Shown one piece after another: positions 1 through 10,757 of a stretch of 64,000 bases of DNA. The DNA comes from Orientallactaga sibirica (taxonomy: Eukaryota > Chordata > Mammalia > Rodentia > Dipodidae): contig JAEOAD010000015.1 in NCBI GenBank assembly GCA_036365145.1, positions 10,223,501 through 10,287,500 of the forward strand, given 5' to 3'. The notes under the pieces are model-generated. The model ran no database searches. It was not told where the DNA came from and saw nothing but the letters and a program-made list of their open reading frames with translations. The translations under genes and the position numbers were made by a program. Numbering within the stretch: position 1 is the first letter of the stretch; the number at the start of each line of letters is the position of its first letter.

Positions 1-241
1 TCTTCCTTCAAAACCTCTGTGTTTTATGACTTTCTTAGGTCTTCCCCACCATAAGATTATAAAGCAGTTCTGCCATGTCTTGTGTTTTCTTTGTAACCTT
101 TAAATCTGATGTTTCTAAAATTTAAGGGCAGAATCGAGAAAAGGATTTTTCTCACTCTCTTCTCTAATGGCTTACTTATTGGTCCACAACCATTAATTCA
201 TTAATTTGTCTTTTTCCTATTAGTTGACAATGCTAATTTTT

Positions 242-253
242 TTTGTATTTAAT

Positions 254-292
<39 letters not shown>

Positions 293-474
293 TTTGAGAG
301 AAAGAGGCAGATAGAGAGAATGAGCATGCCAGGGCCTTGAGTCATTGCAAACTCCAGATGCACGTGCCCCCTTGTACATTTGGCTTATGTGGGTCCTGGG
401 GAATCGAGCCTCGAACCGGGGTCCTTAGGCTTCATAGGCAAGCGCCTTAACCGCTAAACCATTTCCTCAGCCCA
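242..474 (-). mobile_element. B2-like tRNA-derived SINE
   Basis: The element reads on the minus strand from a tRNA-like head at 473 to an (AAAT)n tail at about 250-294. The box B-like tract is visible in reverse as the run around 400-420. It is flanked by the direct repeat ACAATGCTAATTTTT at 227-241 and 475-489, a target-site duplication of L1-type retroposition. Confidence 0.9.
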
Positions 475-694
475 ACAATGCTAATTTTTATCATACAGTG
501 TGCTCTGCTGTGGCTAGGAATCTGTTTCTGTATCCACTGCCACTTTGTGTATTCTTCATGTTTTTTTTTAATTGGGTGGGGGAGGAACTTAGCTTAAATT
601 AATGAGAATCTGTATCTTCTGTTTGTAAACAAAGAATTCCTAATACAGAAAGTTAGTACAATTTCCTAAAACAACAAGGTTGTGGTCAGAATGG

Positions 695-700
<6 letters not shown>

Positions 701-727
<27 letters not shown>

Positions 728-865
728 CGAGGTAGGGTTTCACTCTGGTCTAGGCTGACCTGGAATTAACTATGTAGTCTCAGGGTGGCCTTGAACTCAT
801 GGCAATCCTCCTGCCTCTGCCTCCCAAGTGCTGGGATTAAAGGTGTGTGCCACCACGCCCAGCCT
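701..865 (-). mobile_element. B1 SINE
   Basis: This is an antisense 7SL-derived B1. The poly(T) at 701-727 is its A-tail, followed by the reverse of the usual 'ctcaaactcatggcaatcctcc' and 'gtgctgggattaaaggtgtg' blocks. The target duplication CAGAATGGCTTTTT is at 687-700 and 866-879. Confidence 0.93.
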
Positions 866-879
866 CAGAATGGCTTTTT

Positions 880-909
880 AAATATATATGTGTATGTATG
901 TGTGTGTGC

Positions 910-942
<33 letters not shown>
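880..942. repeat. TG/TA dinucleotide microsatellite
   Basis: A mixed tract of (TG)n interrupted by one C, flanked by (TA)n. It starts immediately after the downstream target duplication of the preceding B1. Confidence 0.9.
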
Positions 943-943
<1 letters not shown>

Positions 944-1019
944 AATTCCTCAATGGATAGGAGCTCTCTGTGGTTTCTCCTTTCTTTCTCTTAATCTAAT
1001 AGCCTCTCTAAGGTATTAA

Positions 1020-1255
1020 AGAAAAGGTTTATACAATTGTCTCCCACCACCCTCCTTTTTCTTGTATCCCTCTCCACTGAATCCCCTCTTTTTTCCCGCT
1101 GTTCCCTCTTCTATTTTAATGTCTTTTTTCTACTCCTCCATCATCCATGACAATCTGTTGATGGAACCATAGTGTGTAGGTAACAATATCCATGATGAGG
1201 TCATGACTACAAGGAGCACTTTGTATCTAGAAAACAGCATTCTAAAATACTCCTC
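1020..1255 (-). mobile_element. L1 3'UTR fragment, antisense, left part
   Basis: The C/T-rich text beginning 'tctcccaccaccctcc', then the 'gatgaggtcatgactac' and 'gaaaacagcattctaaaa' blocks, parallels the L1 3'UTR copies at 42050-42240 and 54760-54910. The right part of the same fragment resumes at 5434, so a + strand insertion lies between them. Confidence 0.7.
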
Positions 1256-1841
1256 CAATTCTGGGTAAGATGGTGGCACAGGAGGCATGCCAAACAGCCT
1301 AGGGAGGGATTTAAGCAAAACCACAGCAAAATACACTCTTTTTCTGAAAATAAGTTTAAATAAGTTTAGCTTATTCTTAGACACAACAGAGAAGCAGGAG
1401 AGACCAAGATCCACCAGAAAGGAGGAAAACGGCCAGAATCCCACTGAGGCACATGCTGCCCGGATCCACATGCCCGGCACCACCCACCAAGCAGCAGTAG
1501 CAGAGACTAAACAAGGGGATTTTCCAACCTTATCAGCCTCCTTGCAAAGTCAAGAAATCTGATGGGAAGACAGCGGAGATCAGCTAAGGAGCTACTGAAA
1601 GGGATACAGGTGGGACTGGGTGAGCAACTCCAGGCATCCTGCACTCTCCCATCCCCCTTCCATCAGAACCCTCCGGCATTCAGCCACGGGCTACAGGGCA
1701 TCCAGCACAGCTGAACAGAACTACAGTTCCACAGCACAACATGGAAGGATTGATGGACACTCAGCATTGGTGAGATTGGAAGCCACGCCAAAACGTAAAG
1801 AGGATGACTGACAAAAAAAAAAAAAAAAAAAAAAAAAAAAG
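1256..1841 (+). mobile_element. Unassigned poly(A)-tailed retroposed segment
   Basis: A GC-richer block of about 550 bp starts near 'gggtaagatggtggcaca' and ends in a 30-base A run at 1812-1841. A GTAAGATGG-type start resembles mammalian L1 5' ends, so this may be L1 5'UTR sequence. A poly(A) tail directly after it instead suggests a separate retrotranscript or a non-autonomous element. No convincing own target duplication was found. It has open frames of 60-90 codons that resemble nothing I know. Confidence 0.45.
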
Positions 1842-2016
1842 GTACATAGGCCTACATTGGAAGTGCTACTCTCTTTCCATGTCAGGGAAGGTTATGGGTT
1901 ACATATTTTTGGTTGGCTTTACCATTTTAAAACAAGCTGTATTTGAGGGGTTGAATATTGTTGCCTTTAATGATTTCAGATTTATAGGGTCTTTGTCTTT
2001 TGCTTCTGTCATTATT

Positions 2017-2122
2017 GGGGCCAGGGTCTGAGTCAGATCCAGGCTGGCCTGGAACCCAATTCAGAACAGAATTCTCTACCTCCCAGCTGACAGGATTAAG
2101 GGTGCAGAGCAACACACACCCT
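2017..2122 (-). mobile_element. Old, internally deleted B1-like SINE
   Basis: The order 'ccaggctggcctggaac', 'ctacctcccagctgacaggattaa' and 'caacacacaccc' is a diverged antisense B1 or proto-B1 with a missing middle. It lies in an otherwise unassigned stretch, 1842-2261. Confidence 0.55.
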
Positions 2123-2274
2123 AGGGATTTTGGCCTTATAAGACTATTTGTTTTAATCCCCACACTTGTATACTCTGAGCTGGTTTTTATTGAATGTGAA
2201 TATTGCTCAGTTGCAGTTTAGAATTTGCTAGTAAATTGTTCCACTCAGTCCACTAGAACATTTGCTTAGCAAGC

Positions 2275-4101
2275 AAACTCAACACCAAGGATACAAAATA
2301 AACACTCAGAAATCAGTAACTTGCCTATATACTAACAACAAGCATGCAGAAGATGAAATCAGGGAATCTCTCCCATTCACAATTGCCTCAAAAAAAATGA
2401 AGTACCTTGGTATAAACATAACCAAAGAAGTGAAGTGTCAAAACTTTAAAACACTCAAGCAAGCAATTGCAGAAGACACAAGGAAATGGAAAGACATCCC
2501 ATGTTCTTGGATTGGAAAAATCAATATTGTGAAAATGTCAATCTTACCAAAAGCAATCTACACATTTAATGCACTCCCCATTAAAATTCTAATGGCACTC
2601 TTCACAGAAATAGAAAAAACAATCCCAAAATTCATTTGGAAGCACAAAAAACCTCAGATAGCCAAAACAATTTTGAGCAACAAAAATCAGGCTTGTGGGA
2701 TCACCATACCCGATTTTAAGCTATATTGTAAAGCCATAGTAACAAAAACAGCATGGTACTGGCACAAAGACAGACATGTATATCGGTGGAATAGAATAGA
2801 GGACCCAGAAGTTAATCCAGGCAGCTATAGCCACCTGATTTTTGACAAAAATGCTAAAAATATTCATTCAAGAAAAGACAGCCTCTTCAACAAGAGGTGC
2901 TGGGAAAACTGGATATCTATATGTAGAAGGATGAAAATAGATCCTTGTCTCTCTTCATGCATAAGAATCAAGTCCAAGTGGATCAGGGAACTTAATATCA
3001 GACCTGAAACTCTGAAATTGGTGTAGGAAAAGGTAGGAGAAACCCTTCAACATATTGGCATAGGCAATGACTTTCTTAACATAACCCCAATTGCTCAGGA
3101 AATAAAACCATTAATCAACCACTGGGATCTCATGAAATTACAAAGCTTTTGTACAGCAAAGGACACTGTGAATAGAGCAAAGAGACAACCTACAGAATGG
3201 GAGAAAATCTTTGCCAGCTATACATCTGACAGAGTATTAATATCCAGAATATACAAAGAACTCAAAAAACAGAGCAATAAGAAACTAAACAACCCAATTA
3301 AAAAATGGGCTATGGAACTAAATGGAGAGTTCTCAGAAGAAGAAATACAGATGGCATATAAACATGTAAAAAAGTGTTCTAAGCCGGGCGTGGTGGAGCA
3401 CGCCTTTAATCCCCGCACTCGGGAGGCAGAGGTAGGAGGATCGCCGTGAGTTCACGGCCACCCTGAGATTGCATAGTTAATTCCAGGTCAGCCTGGGCCA
3501 GAGTGAGACCCTACCTCAAAAAACCAAAAAAACAAAACAAAACAAAAAAACATGTAAAAAAGTGTTCTACATCCTTAGCCATCAGGGAAATGCAAATTAA
3601 AACTACTTTGAAATTCTATCACCTGTCAGAATGGCTACCATCAAGAAAACAAATGACAATAAATGTTGGTGAGGGTGCAGAAAAAGAGGAACCCTTCTAT
3701 ACTGTTGGTGGGACTGTAATCTGGTCCAACCATTGTGGAAATCAGTGTGGAGGTTCCTGAGACAACTAAAAATAGATTTATCATATGATCCAGCTATAGC
3801 ACTCCTAGGCATATATCCAAATGATGCTGCTCACTACCTTAGAGATACTTGCACAACCATATTTATTGCTGGTCTATTCACAATAGTTAGGAAATGGAAC
3901 CAGCCTAGATGTCCCTCCACAGATGAATGGATAATAAAGATGTGGTACATTTACACAATGGAGTTCTATTCAGCAGTAAAGAAAAATGAAATTATGAAAT
4001 TTGCAGGGAAATGGATGGAACTGGAAAGGATTATACTAAATGAGGTAACCCAGGCCCACAAAGCCAAATGTCACTTGTTCTCTCTAATATGTGGATCCTA
4101 G
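2275..4101 (+). pseudogene. L1 ORF2 C-terminal remnant (RT thumb to C-terminus), broken
   Basis: The translation contains the L1 ORF2 landmarks [23 protein letters not shown], [21 protein letters not shown] and [15 protein letters not shown], then [27 protein letters not shown] text. The RT catalytic FADD block is absent because the copy is 5'-truncated. A stop at about 3024 and a B1 at 3381-3548 break the frame. The remnant ends at 4101 in front of the 3'UTR. It encodes no working protein. Confidence 0.9.
3381..3548 (+). mobile_element. Young B1 SINE inside L1 ORF2
   Basis: A near-consensus B1 starts 'gccgggcgtggtggagca' and ends in an A-rich tail. A perfect target duplication AACATGTAAAAAAGTGTTCT (3361-3380, repeated from 3549) and low divergence mark it as one of the youngest insertions here. 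Confidence 0.97.
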
Positions 4102-5433
4102 CTACAAATGTATAGACTTGTGTGTGAACTGGAACCAAAAATCGGTAGCAGAGGCCAGAAAGCTAGAAAAAGGCTATAAAAGAGGGAGGCAAGAGAAGGA
4201 CTTAAGGGGATGGTATCATATATATGTAAGTAGAAGAACAGATTACAGGGAAGGGAAAGGCCTAAATGAGGCCAGGGGAAGAGAATGTGTAAAAGAAGGG
4301 TGGGAGGGAGGATCAATCAAAATTCAAGATATTCTGAATTAGACATATGTAAACCTACTTTTTTGAATAATGGCACATCCAGAAGCCATAGATTGCTAGT
4401 ACAAAATTTTTAGTGCCAGGGATTGGATATATTCCAGTGAGTTGTTGGCCAGGGAGGTCCCTGTAGCCTCAAAAACATTACAGGTTATTGCCAAGGCCCT
4501 TGGTTTCTCAGCAGAAAGAGATGGTAAGATCCTATTGCTGAAGACTTCACTTGCCTGAGCAGCAAGGTCACTGAGAAATCAAGCTGGTGCTGAGCTGAAA
4601 AGCCTCTCCCTGTAACCAGCCAACTGAAAGCTGGAAAAAGCTGCACTTCATGCAGCCTTATGGGAGACAGAAGCCATCAGCAGTGAAAACAGTTGACCCT
4701 GGAAACCTCTCGTTTGGCCAGACAGGCCAAATGATTGAATGGGTGCGATAGTGGCATGCCTGCTCTGGAGGAAACCAGTTGCTCTCTAATTGGACTGAAG
4801 GCCCACTCTGCAGGAAGGAATACATGCCTGGTACTGAAAAACCTAATCAAAAGCCTATGGCAGGTGAGATCATGAACCTTAGAGGTACAAAGCCTGCTCT
4901 TGTTTCACTAAATGGATGTATTATTCCCACCAAACTGCCCTGAAAGCACTACACTTAGTGTTCATATTCTTATGTTAATGCTACTCTCACTTCTGGTTAG
5001 AGAAGCTTCTCTTTTCAGATGGCTGTGACCACCGGGATGACCCAAAAGTCAACATAGTGCTGAGAAAAAGTGACGGAGGACTGTGCAGTACTGAAACATC
5101 TCTATTACACCCTCCAAGGCTCAGGGTCCCTTGCCGAAGAGGTGGCGGATCGAATGTAAGAGCCAAAGGAAGGGTACCACTCCTTACAATGCAACTGACC
5201 AGACAAAAATTGGCCTTTATATCCCTGACCTTGCAGTGCTTAGCAATACCTTCACAAGACCCTCATAACAGGAGAAAAAGATGATGATATCAATTTAAAA
5301 AAGAGAGTAACAGAGAGAGGGAGGGGATATGATGGAGAGTGTAGTTATGAAGGAGAAAGTAGGAGATGGGTTTGGTTTATTGTCTGTAAGTATAGAAGTT
5401 ATCAATAAAAAATTAAAAAATAAAATATTCCTC

Positions 5434-5535
5434 TCCACCATTGGCTCTTACATTCTTTATGTCATCTCTTCTGCTGTATGCTCTGATCTACTGGAGGATA
5501 TGATACAGATGTCTCAGTGCTAAACACTCCATGTT
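5434..5535 (-). mobile_element. L1 3'UTR fragment, antisense, right part
   Basis: The blocks 'ggctcttacattcttt' and 'gatacagatgtctcagtgctaa' match the antisense L1 3'UTR around 42255-42345. It continues the fragment at 1020-1255 across the + strand L1 insertion. Confidence 0.65.
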
Positions 5536-5689
5536 ACATTGGAAAAATAAAAGTAGACATTGATGGAAAAGGACTGCAAACTGTAAAGTCATTATACAGA
5601 ATTTGGGAGTTGGAATTTATTTCATGTAGTTCCCATCATCCTTTGGGTGTTTGTCATTATTCATGCTGCATTGTTAAAAATATTCCTGA

Positions 5690-6111
5690 CATTTTTGTAT
5701 AAATGTTAAATCGTTCCTGCATCTCTGATATACTCTGATATGTACCACTCTGTCATGATGTATTTTAACACTTTGATGATTCAGTTTGTTTAGAATTTTG
5801 CCTGGTTTTTATGTAAATCTGATGCAAACCTTATAACACGAACTAGAAACTATTCCTTTCTTTCCTGTTTTCTGTAATAGTTTGTATAGATTTGTTAATC
5901 TTCCTCAAATGTTTGGAAAATTTACCAGTGAAGCCATATGTCTGCATTTTCTTTATGAGAAGATTTTAAACTAAAATTTAAATGCCTTTAATCAATAATA
6001 GGGCTATTCAGATGGTTTATCTCTTCTTGAATAAGTTTTATGGTTTGTGTCTTTCTAGAAAGTTGCCTGCTTCATCTAAGATGACAAAATCATAATGTTT
6101 TCTAAGTATTC
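5690..6111 (-). mobile_element. Ancient L1 (L1M-type) ORF2 fragment, antisense
   Basis: Text such as 'tttgtatagatttgttaatcttcc' is typed here only as short blocks: 'cttctttcctgttttctg'-like, 'gtctttctagaaagttgcc' and 'cttgaataagttttatgg'. These are the antisense of a mammal-wide L1 ORF2. It is strongly diverged and interrupted by the B1 at 6112. The 150 bp before it (5536-5689) is unassigned. Confidence 0.6.
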
Positions 6112-6257
6112 TTTTTTTTTTGAGGTAGGGTTTTCCAGTTTTCCAGGCTGACCTGGAATTCACTATGTACTCTCAGGCTGGCCTTGAACTCATAGCAATC
6201 CTCCTACCTCTACCTCCTAAGTGCTGGGATTAAAGATGTGTGTCACCATGTCCAGCT
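6112..6257 (-). mobile_element. B1 SINE
   Basis: Antisense B1 with a short poly(T) start, 'gctgacctggaattcact' and 'gtgctgggattaaag' blocks, moderately diverged, inserted in the ancient L1. Confidence 0.9.
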
Positions 6258-6305
6258 GAAGTATTCTTTTAATAAAGGAAAAAGTAATGTAAATCCAATC
6301 ATTTT

Positions 6306-6533
6306 AAAAATTTTAACTTTATTTATTTGCAAGCAGAGAGAGAGAGAGAGCGAGCGCCAGATGAGAGACATACAGAGAAAGAATGGGCATGCCAGGGCCT
6401 CCAGCCACTGCAAATGAACTCCAGATACATGTGTCCCTCATGTATCTGGTTTACGTGGGTCCTGGAGAATCAAACTGGGATCCTTTGGCTTCACAGGCAA
6501 ATGCTTTAAATGCTAAGCCATCTCTCCAGCCCC
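6306..6533 (-). mobile_element. B2-like tRNA-derived SINE
   Basis: Antisense copy with a (GA)n-rich body at 6332-6352 and its head ending at 6533. The target duplication AATCCAATCATTTT is at 6292-6305 and 6534-6547. Confidence 0.93.
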
Positions 6534-7050
6534 AATCCAATCATTTTTTAACCTTGATTAATCTCTTCCACTATTATATAGATGAAAAGGAACATTCCCC
6601 ATCATGACCAACGAGGTGCTCATAGTTATTTCTCTTCCTCATCAACCACATTGCATGCAGGATTCTATATCTATTGCTATTCCTTAGTCATGCTGATATT
6701 GGATATAAAAATTTAAAAAAAAAAAATAGCCAGGATCCTGAGCTCTCTTCTGTTGCTTTAAAAAATAAACTCTTCATTTCTTTTTTACTGATCATTTTTA
6801 TACATGTTCTTAATATATTTTGATTATACTTTCCTCCCATCACTTTTGCCCCCACTATACTATACCTCTTTCACTGGACCCCTTCTTCTAACAAATAGCC
6901 CTTGTAATATTTTGATATGTGTGTCTATTTTATTTTTGCCTTCCTTCATCATCCATGATGACATATTGATAGGCCCAATTTTGTGCTGGTAACAACAGCC
7001 AATGTGAGATCATGAATGCAGAGCCACCACATGTCTTAGAATACAGTTTT

Positions 7051-7230
7051 TTTGTTTGTTTGTTTGTTTGTTTGCTTTTTGGTTTTGGTTTTTTGAGGTA
7101 CGGTTTCACTCTGGTCCAGGCTGACCTGGAATTAACTATGTAGTCTCAGGGTGGCCTCGAACTCACGGCAATCCTCCTACCTCTGCCTCCCACGTGCTGG
7201 GATTAAAGGTGTGCACCACCACATCCAGCT
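7051..7230 (-). mobile_element. B1 SINE
   Basis: Antisense B1 beginning with a (GTTT)n and poly(T) tail. The target duplication TTAGAATACAGTTTT (7036-7050 and 7231-7245) lies within the L1-A 3'UTR. Confidence 0.95.
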
Positions 7231-7568
7231 TTAGAATACAGTTTTGCAAAACATTTCTTCCTAACCTTTGGCTCTTACACATTTTTTTTTCTACTGACTC
7301 TTTCACAGTGTTCCCTGAGTGTTGATGGGTGTAAATGAAATGCCTTATTTAATGCTGAGCATTTAACTGTTACTTCATTTCAGCATTTTGATGACTTTGA
7401 GTCTCACCAGTAGTCACTGCTATTTGTGAAAAGCTCCTGTGATCAATAATGAGAACAGCACTACTATATGAGCATAAACTTAAGTATTTAGAGGGCAATA
7501 TGATGGATACAACATACCAACTTAGTCAAACAGCAACAGTAGTTTCTCCCATAGTATGGTATTTTGAA

Positions 7569-8458
7569 TGTGGTAGTTAAATGTATAGCTCCATAGACTC
7601 AAGTGTTTTATTAACATTGAGCTAGCATCATAAGCCCCTTGCATGCAGATCCCTGTAACAGGGAGTGTGTCACTGATGGCAGATCTTGAAGTCCAGCCCT
7701 AAGGTGTTTGGGGATGGATCTGAAGTACAGCCTGTGATGGTTAAGTTTGTGTCAACTTGATCTGCTTAGAAATCCACAGACATTCCTCATAAGTGTGTCT
7801 CTGAGACTGCCTCTAAGAAGGATTAACTAAAGGAAGAATCCTTTCCCCAGGGTGAGCCCTTCCCCCAGAGTGGGCGGCCCCTCTTGGAGGAGGGGGCTGG
7901 TTGATAAAAAGAAGCTCTGGGAAGAAAGGCTCTCTCTCCTCCCACCTGCCTGCCGGTGCTGCTCACTGTTCTCTGCTTGGTGCTTGCTGCTTGTTGCTTT
8001 CCAGTGTGGACTGAAGACCAGGGTGGACTGAAGAGCAGTGTCTCTCCAGGACACCTCCAGGCCTTCAGTGCCGGATTGGGACTGCTGAGGTATCTAGCCT
8101 CGTGGACTGAGGAGCTACCGGGTTCCTTGACTCTCGGCCTGCAACCTGCTATTGCTGGACTGTTATAAGCTAATCCAATAAATTCCCTTTTAATACAATT
8201 CACTCTATCCGGTCTGTTCCTCTAGAGAACCCTGACTAATACACAGCCCAAAGATATGAAGAGAGCAATTTGAGCTCTTGTAGTGCATGCTTGCTGGCAT
8301 TGATGTTTGCTTGCAGGTGTTTTTTATGCTTGAATCTATGGAAGTAAGCAACTTCTTCCACCACCCTGGATTTTGTAAGCTCGAAATAAACCCTTTCCTC
8401 CCACAAGTTGTGTCTGGTTGGATATTTGTCCCAACAAGAAGGAACTGACTGCAACACA
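7569..8458 (+). repeat. 5' LTR of the MaLR-type provirus, split by another LTR
   Basis: It starts TGTGGTAG and ends in ..CAACACA, with a poly(A) signal AATAAA near 8385. Without the nested 511-bp LTR it is about 380 bp, matching the 395-bp solo LTR at 11276-11670. Confidence 0.8.
7733..8243 (+). mobile_element. Solo LTR nested inside the MaLR 5' LTR
   Basis: A 511-bp unit begins TGTGATGGTTAAG and ends ACTAATACA, flanked by the 5-bp duplication CAGCC (7728-7732 and 8244-8248). An AATAAA signal lies about 65 bp before the end. TG..CA ends, the signal position and the 5-bp duplication fit an ERVL/MaLR-class LTR of a different family from its host. It is less diverged than the host LTR. Confidence 0.85.
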
Positions 8459-8769
8459 GTTTGGTGCCAGGAGTGGGGTAGTTTCTGCAACATATCTGAC
8501 CATGTCAATTTTGGTCTTTGGGATTATGTGTGTGGGAGGAATGTGAAAGGACTTGGAACTTGAGACTGGTGAAGCCTCCCAGTGTGATAAGCCAAATTTT
8601 ATGATCTATGCTAGTAAGAGTGTGAAAATGCTAAGTGCAGAGAGAATGGTGGACTGTGAAGGCTTGGCTTATGAACTTTCAATGGGGAAAGAAAGACAGC
8701 AGAGAACTTTGTTGGAACTGAACTACTGTCATAAAGGCTGGCTGTGTTCTTCTTTCCATGCCCAGATAG

Positions 8770-9003
8770 TTTCTTTTTTTAATTTTTTGTTTATTTTTAT
8801 TTATTTATTTGAAAGTGACAGAGAAAGAGGCAGAGAGGGAGAAAGAATGGGCATGCCAGGGCCTCCAGCCACTGCAAACAAACTCCAGATGCATGTGCCA
8901 CCTTGTGCGTCTGGCTTACATGGGTACTGGGGAATCAAGCCTTGAACCAGGGTCCTTAAGCTTCACAGGCAAGCGCTTAACTGCTAAGCCATCTCTCCAG
9001 CCC
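8770..9003 (-). mobile_element. B2-like tRNA-derived SINE
   Basis: Antisense copy inside the MaLR internal region, with target duplication TGCCCAGATAG at 8759-8769 and 9004-9014. Confidence 0.95.
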
Positions 9004-9122
9004 TGCCCAGATAGATTTATCAAGGATGAATTTTGAAGTAATAGACTGGTATATTTGGCAGAAGGTGTAGAGTAGATTGTTATGAGGAATGTAAAGTTTA
9101 TTGCTGAAAAAAAATTAAGCAA

Positions 9123-9327
9123 GGGCTGGAGGGATGGCTTAGCATTTAGGTGTTTGCCTACAAAGCCAAAGGACCCAGGTTCAATTCCCCAGGATCTATG
9201 TTAGCCAGATGCACAAGGGAGCACACATGTCTGGAGTTCGTTTGCAGTGGCTGGAGGCCCTGGTACACCCATTCTCACTCTCCCTCTTTCTCTGTCAAAT
9301 AAATAAATAAAATAAAAAACATTTTTT
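9123..9327 (+). mobile_element. B2-like tRNA-derived SINE
   Basis: Sense copy starting gggctggagggatggc. A box B-like 'ggttcaattcccc' is visible at about 9179-9191, and the tail is (AAAT)n. The target duplication AAAAATTAAGCAA is at 9110-9122 and 9328-9340. Confidence 0.95.
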
Positions 9328-10224
9328 AAAAATTAAGCAAATTTAAAGTTACTGGTACAGAGATAGTTTTATGTTACTGAAGCTTTTGCAATTGTTAAAC
9401 AAGTTACCAGCAGTAAAGGTGGGCCAACTTTTTTGCATTGGGACAACAGAAATGATGACTGAGGGTTAAATCCACCTAGGAAAGGCTTAGTGAGTAAGAA
9501 TGCAAATTATTTTACAAGGGAGAGACTTAAAGGAAGAATTCTAAAGGTGTATGCTGCGATTCAAGGTCAATATTTATTTCACCCCTGGATTTATAAGTTG
9601 GCTTTGTCACTGTTACCTGGTATCAGTTTTAAAAACTTGAAAAATTCAGGGAAGTGGTTCATAGAGTGCACACTGTCCCAGAACTTGCTTCTGAGATATG
9701 ACAATGGGAAGCAGGAATACATCTCTGTTTGAAGGCCAAATAAAGCCATTGTATAGAGCAGAGAAGATGGACCATGGTTTGTAGTCGAGACCCGAAGATG
9801 TTCTGGATATACCAGAACAGTACAACGGCTGCCATGGAATGCTGGTTGCTCAGGATGCAATGTTTGCCAGGGCTATGACCTTCCCAGCTGGAGGGGCAGA
9901 ATTGGCAGAATCTGTCATTGGTTATAGATGTTAGAATTGCAGATGCTTGATGTTTACCTAATGGTTATTGATTTTGCATTGGTCTGGTCTCTCTTTATTA
10001 TGCCTTTTTTGCAATGGAAATGTCTATTCTGTGACATTAAGTGTTAGAAGCATGTAACTTGTTTTGATTTTACAGGACTCAGTTAAGAGACTGTTTTGAA
10101 TCTCAAGTGAGACTTTGGACTTTGGAACAATCTTAACATTGTAAATGTTATGGGGACCTTTAAAGTTGGACTGGATACAGTTTACATTATGTGATGCTCA
10201 TGAGTATGGGGTCCCAGGGCAGAA

Positions 10225-10757
10225 TGTCATAGTTTGAATGTATTGCCCCATAGACTCAGGTGTTTCATTAAAATTGAGCTTGCTGGGCTGGAGATAAGGC
10301 TTAGCGGATAAGGTGCCTGCCTGCAAAGCCAAAGGACCCAGGTTCAATTCCCCAGGACCCACATAAAGCCAGATGTATAAATTGGCACATGTGTCTAAAG
10401 TTCATTTGCAGTGACTAGAAGCCATGGCACTCCCATTTTGTCTCTCTGTGTTTGATTCTTCCCTTCCCTTTTCTTGCCTTCTCTTCCCTTCCCCTCTCTC
10501 TCAGATAAATAAATTATTTCTTTTAATTGTGCTTGTTTGGTGAGCCCCTACTAGGTAGATCCCTGCTACAGGGGGAGTGGCTCTTGGAATCTAGCCCTAA
10601 ACTGTGTTTGGGGGTAGATATGAAGTCCAGCCTAAAGGTATGGAGAGAGCAGTTTGAGCTCTGGTACTTAGTTGTTGCTGCAGTTCTTTCTCTTCTCTGC
10701 TTGGATCTATGGAAGTAAGCAGCTTCTTCCAACATTAATGGCATTCACCCTGGACTT
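10225..10757 (+). repeat. 3' LTR of the MaLR-type provirus, truncated and SINE-split
   Basis: It starts TGTCATAGTTTGAATG and follows the 5' LTR sequence block for block, including 'tatggaagtaagcagcttcttcc'. A SINE splits it at 10285 and it ends at the B1, losing the poly(A)-signal end. Confidence 0.8.
10285..10523 (+). mobile_element. B2-like tRNA-derived SINE
   Basis: Sense copy 'gggctggagataaggcttag' with a (TTCCC)n-type pyrimidine tract near 10455-10500. The flanks ATTGAGCTTG / ATTGTGCTTG look like a target duplication with one change. Confidence 0.9.

Larger units (their letters stand above)
2262..5420 (+). mobile_element. L1 retrotransposon, 5'-truncated, sense to LDAH (L1-E)
   Basis: The element holds the C-terminal part of ORF2, then a long 3'UTR ending with 'agaagttatcaataaaaaatt', the same 3' terminus as the L1 end at 31500-31581. 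The 3'UTR contains the purine-rich tract at about 4165-4315. Its right edge abuts TAAAATATTCCTC (5421-5433), which nearly repeats TAAAATACTCCTC (1243-1255). The inserted unit may therefore run from 1256, including the poly(A)-tailed block. A B1 is inserted at 3381. Confidence 0.85.
8459..10224 (+). mobile_element. MaLR internal region, non-coding
   Basis: About 1.3 kb of internal sequence remains once two SINEs are removed. Short frames appear, but no gag, protease, RT or envelope motif. This is the normal state for MaLR, which depends on ERVL proteins supplied in trans. Confidence 0.75.
7569..10757 (+). mobile_element. MaLR-type (ORR1/MT-like) non-coding provirus, 3' end truncated
   Basis: A 5' LTR (7569-8458), an internal region without retroviral genes (8459-10224) and a truncated 3' LTR (10225-10757) form one element. 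Both LTRs begin TGT.. followed by 'agtttgaatgta' and 'ccatagactca', like rodent MaLR LTRs. A PBS-like tract TGGTGCCAGGAGTGGGGT (8462-8479) three bases after the 5' LTR resembles the tRNA-Leu-type site of ERVL/MaLR. The internal region ends 'gggtcccagggcagaatg' as MaLR internals do. It holds no gag or pol, as expected for MaLR. The 3' LTR stops at a B1, with its last ~100 bp missing. Confidence 0.82.

Noticed and set aside
242..474. tRNA-like box A and box B sequences in the many SINEs
   Set aside because: They belong to SINE heads. None has a complete tRNA cloverleaf, so no tRNA gene is called.
1130..1483. 117-codon minus-strand frame
   Set aside because: It spans the border of an L1 3'UTR fragment and the poly(A)-tailed segment; no real protein.
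7823..8203. 126-codon minus-strand frame
   Set aside because: It lies entirely in the nested LTR, read antisense; not a gene.
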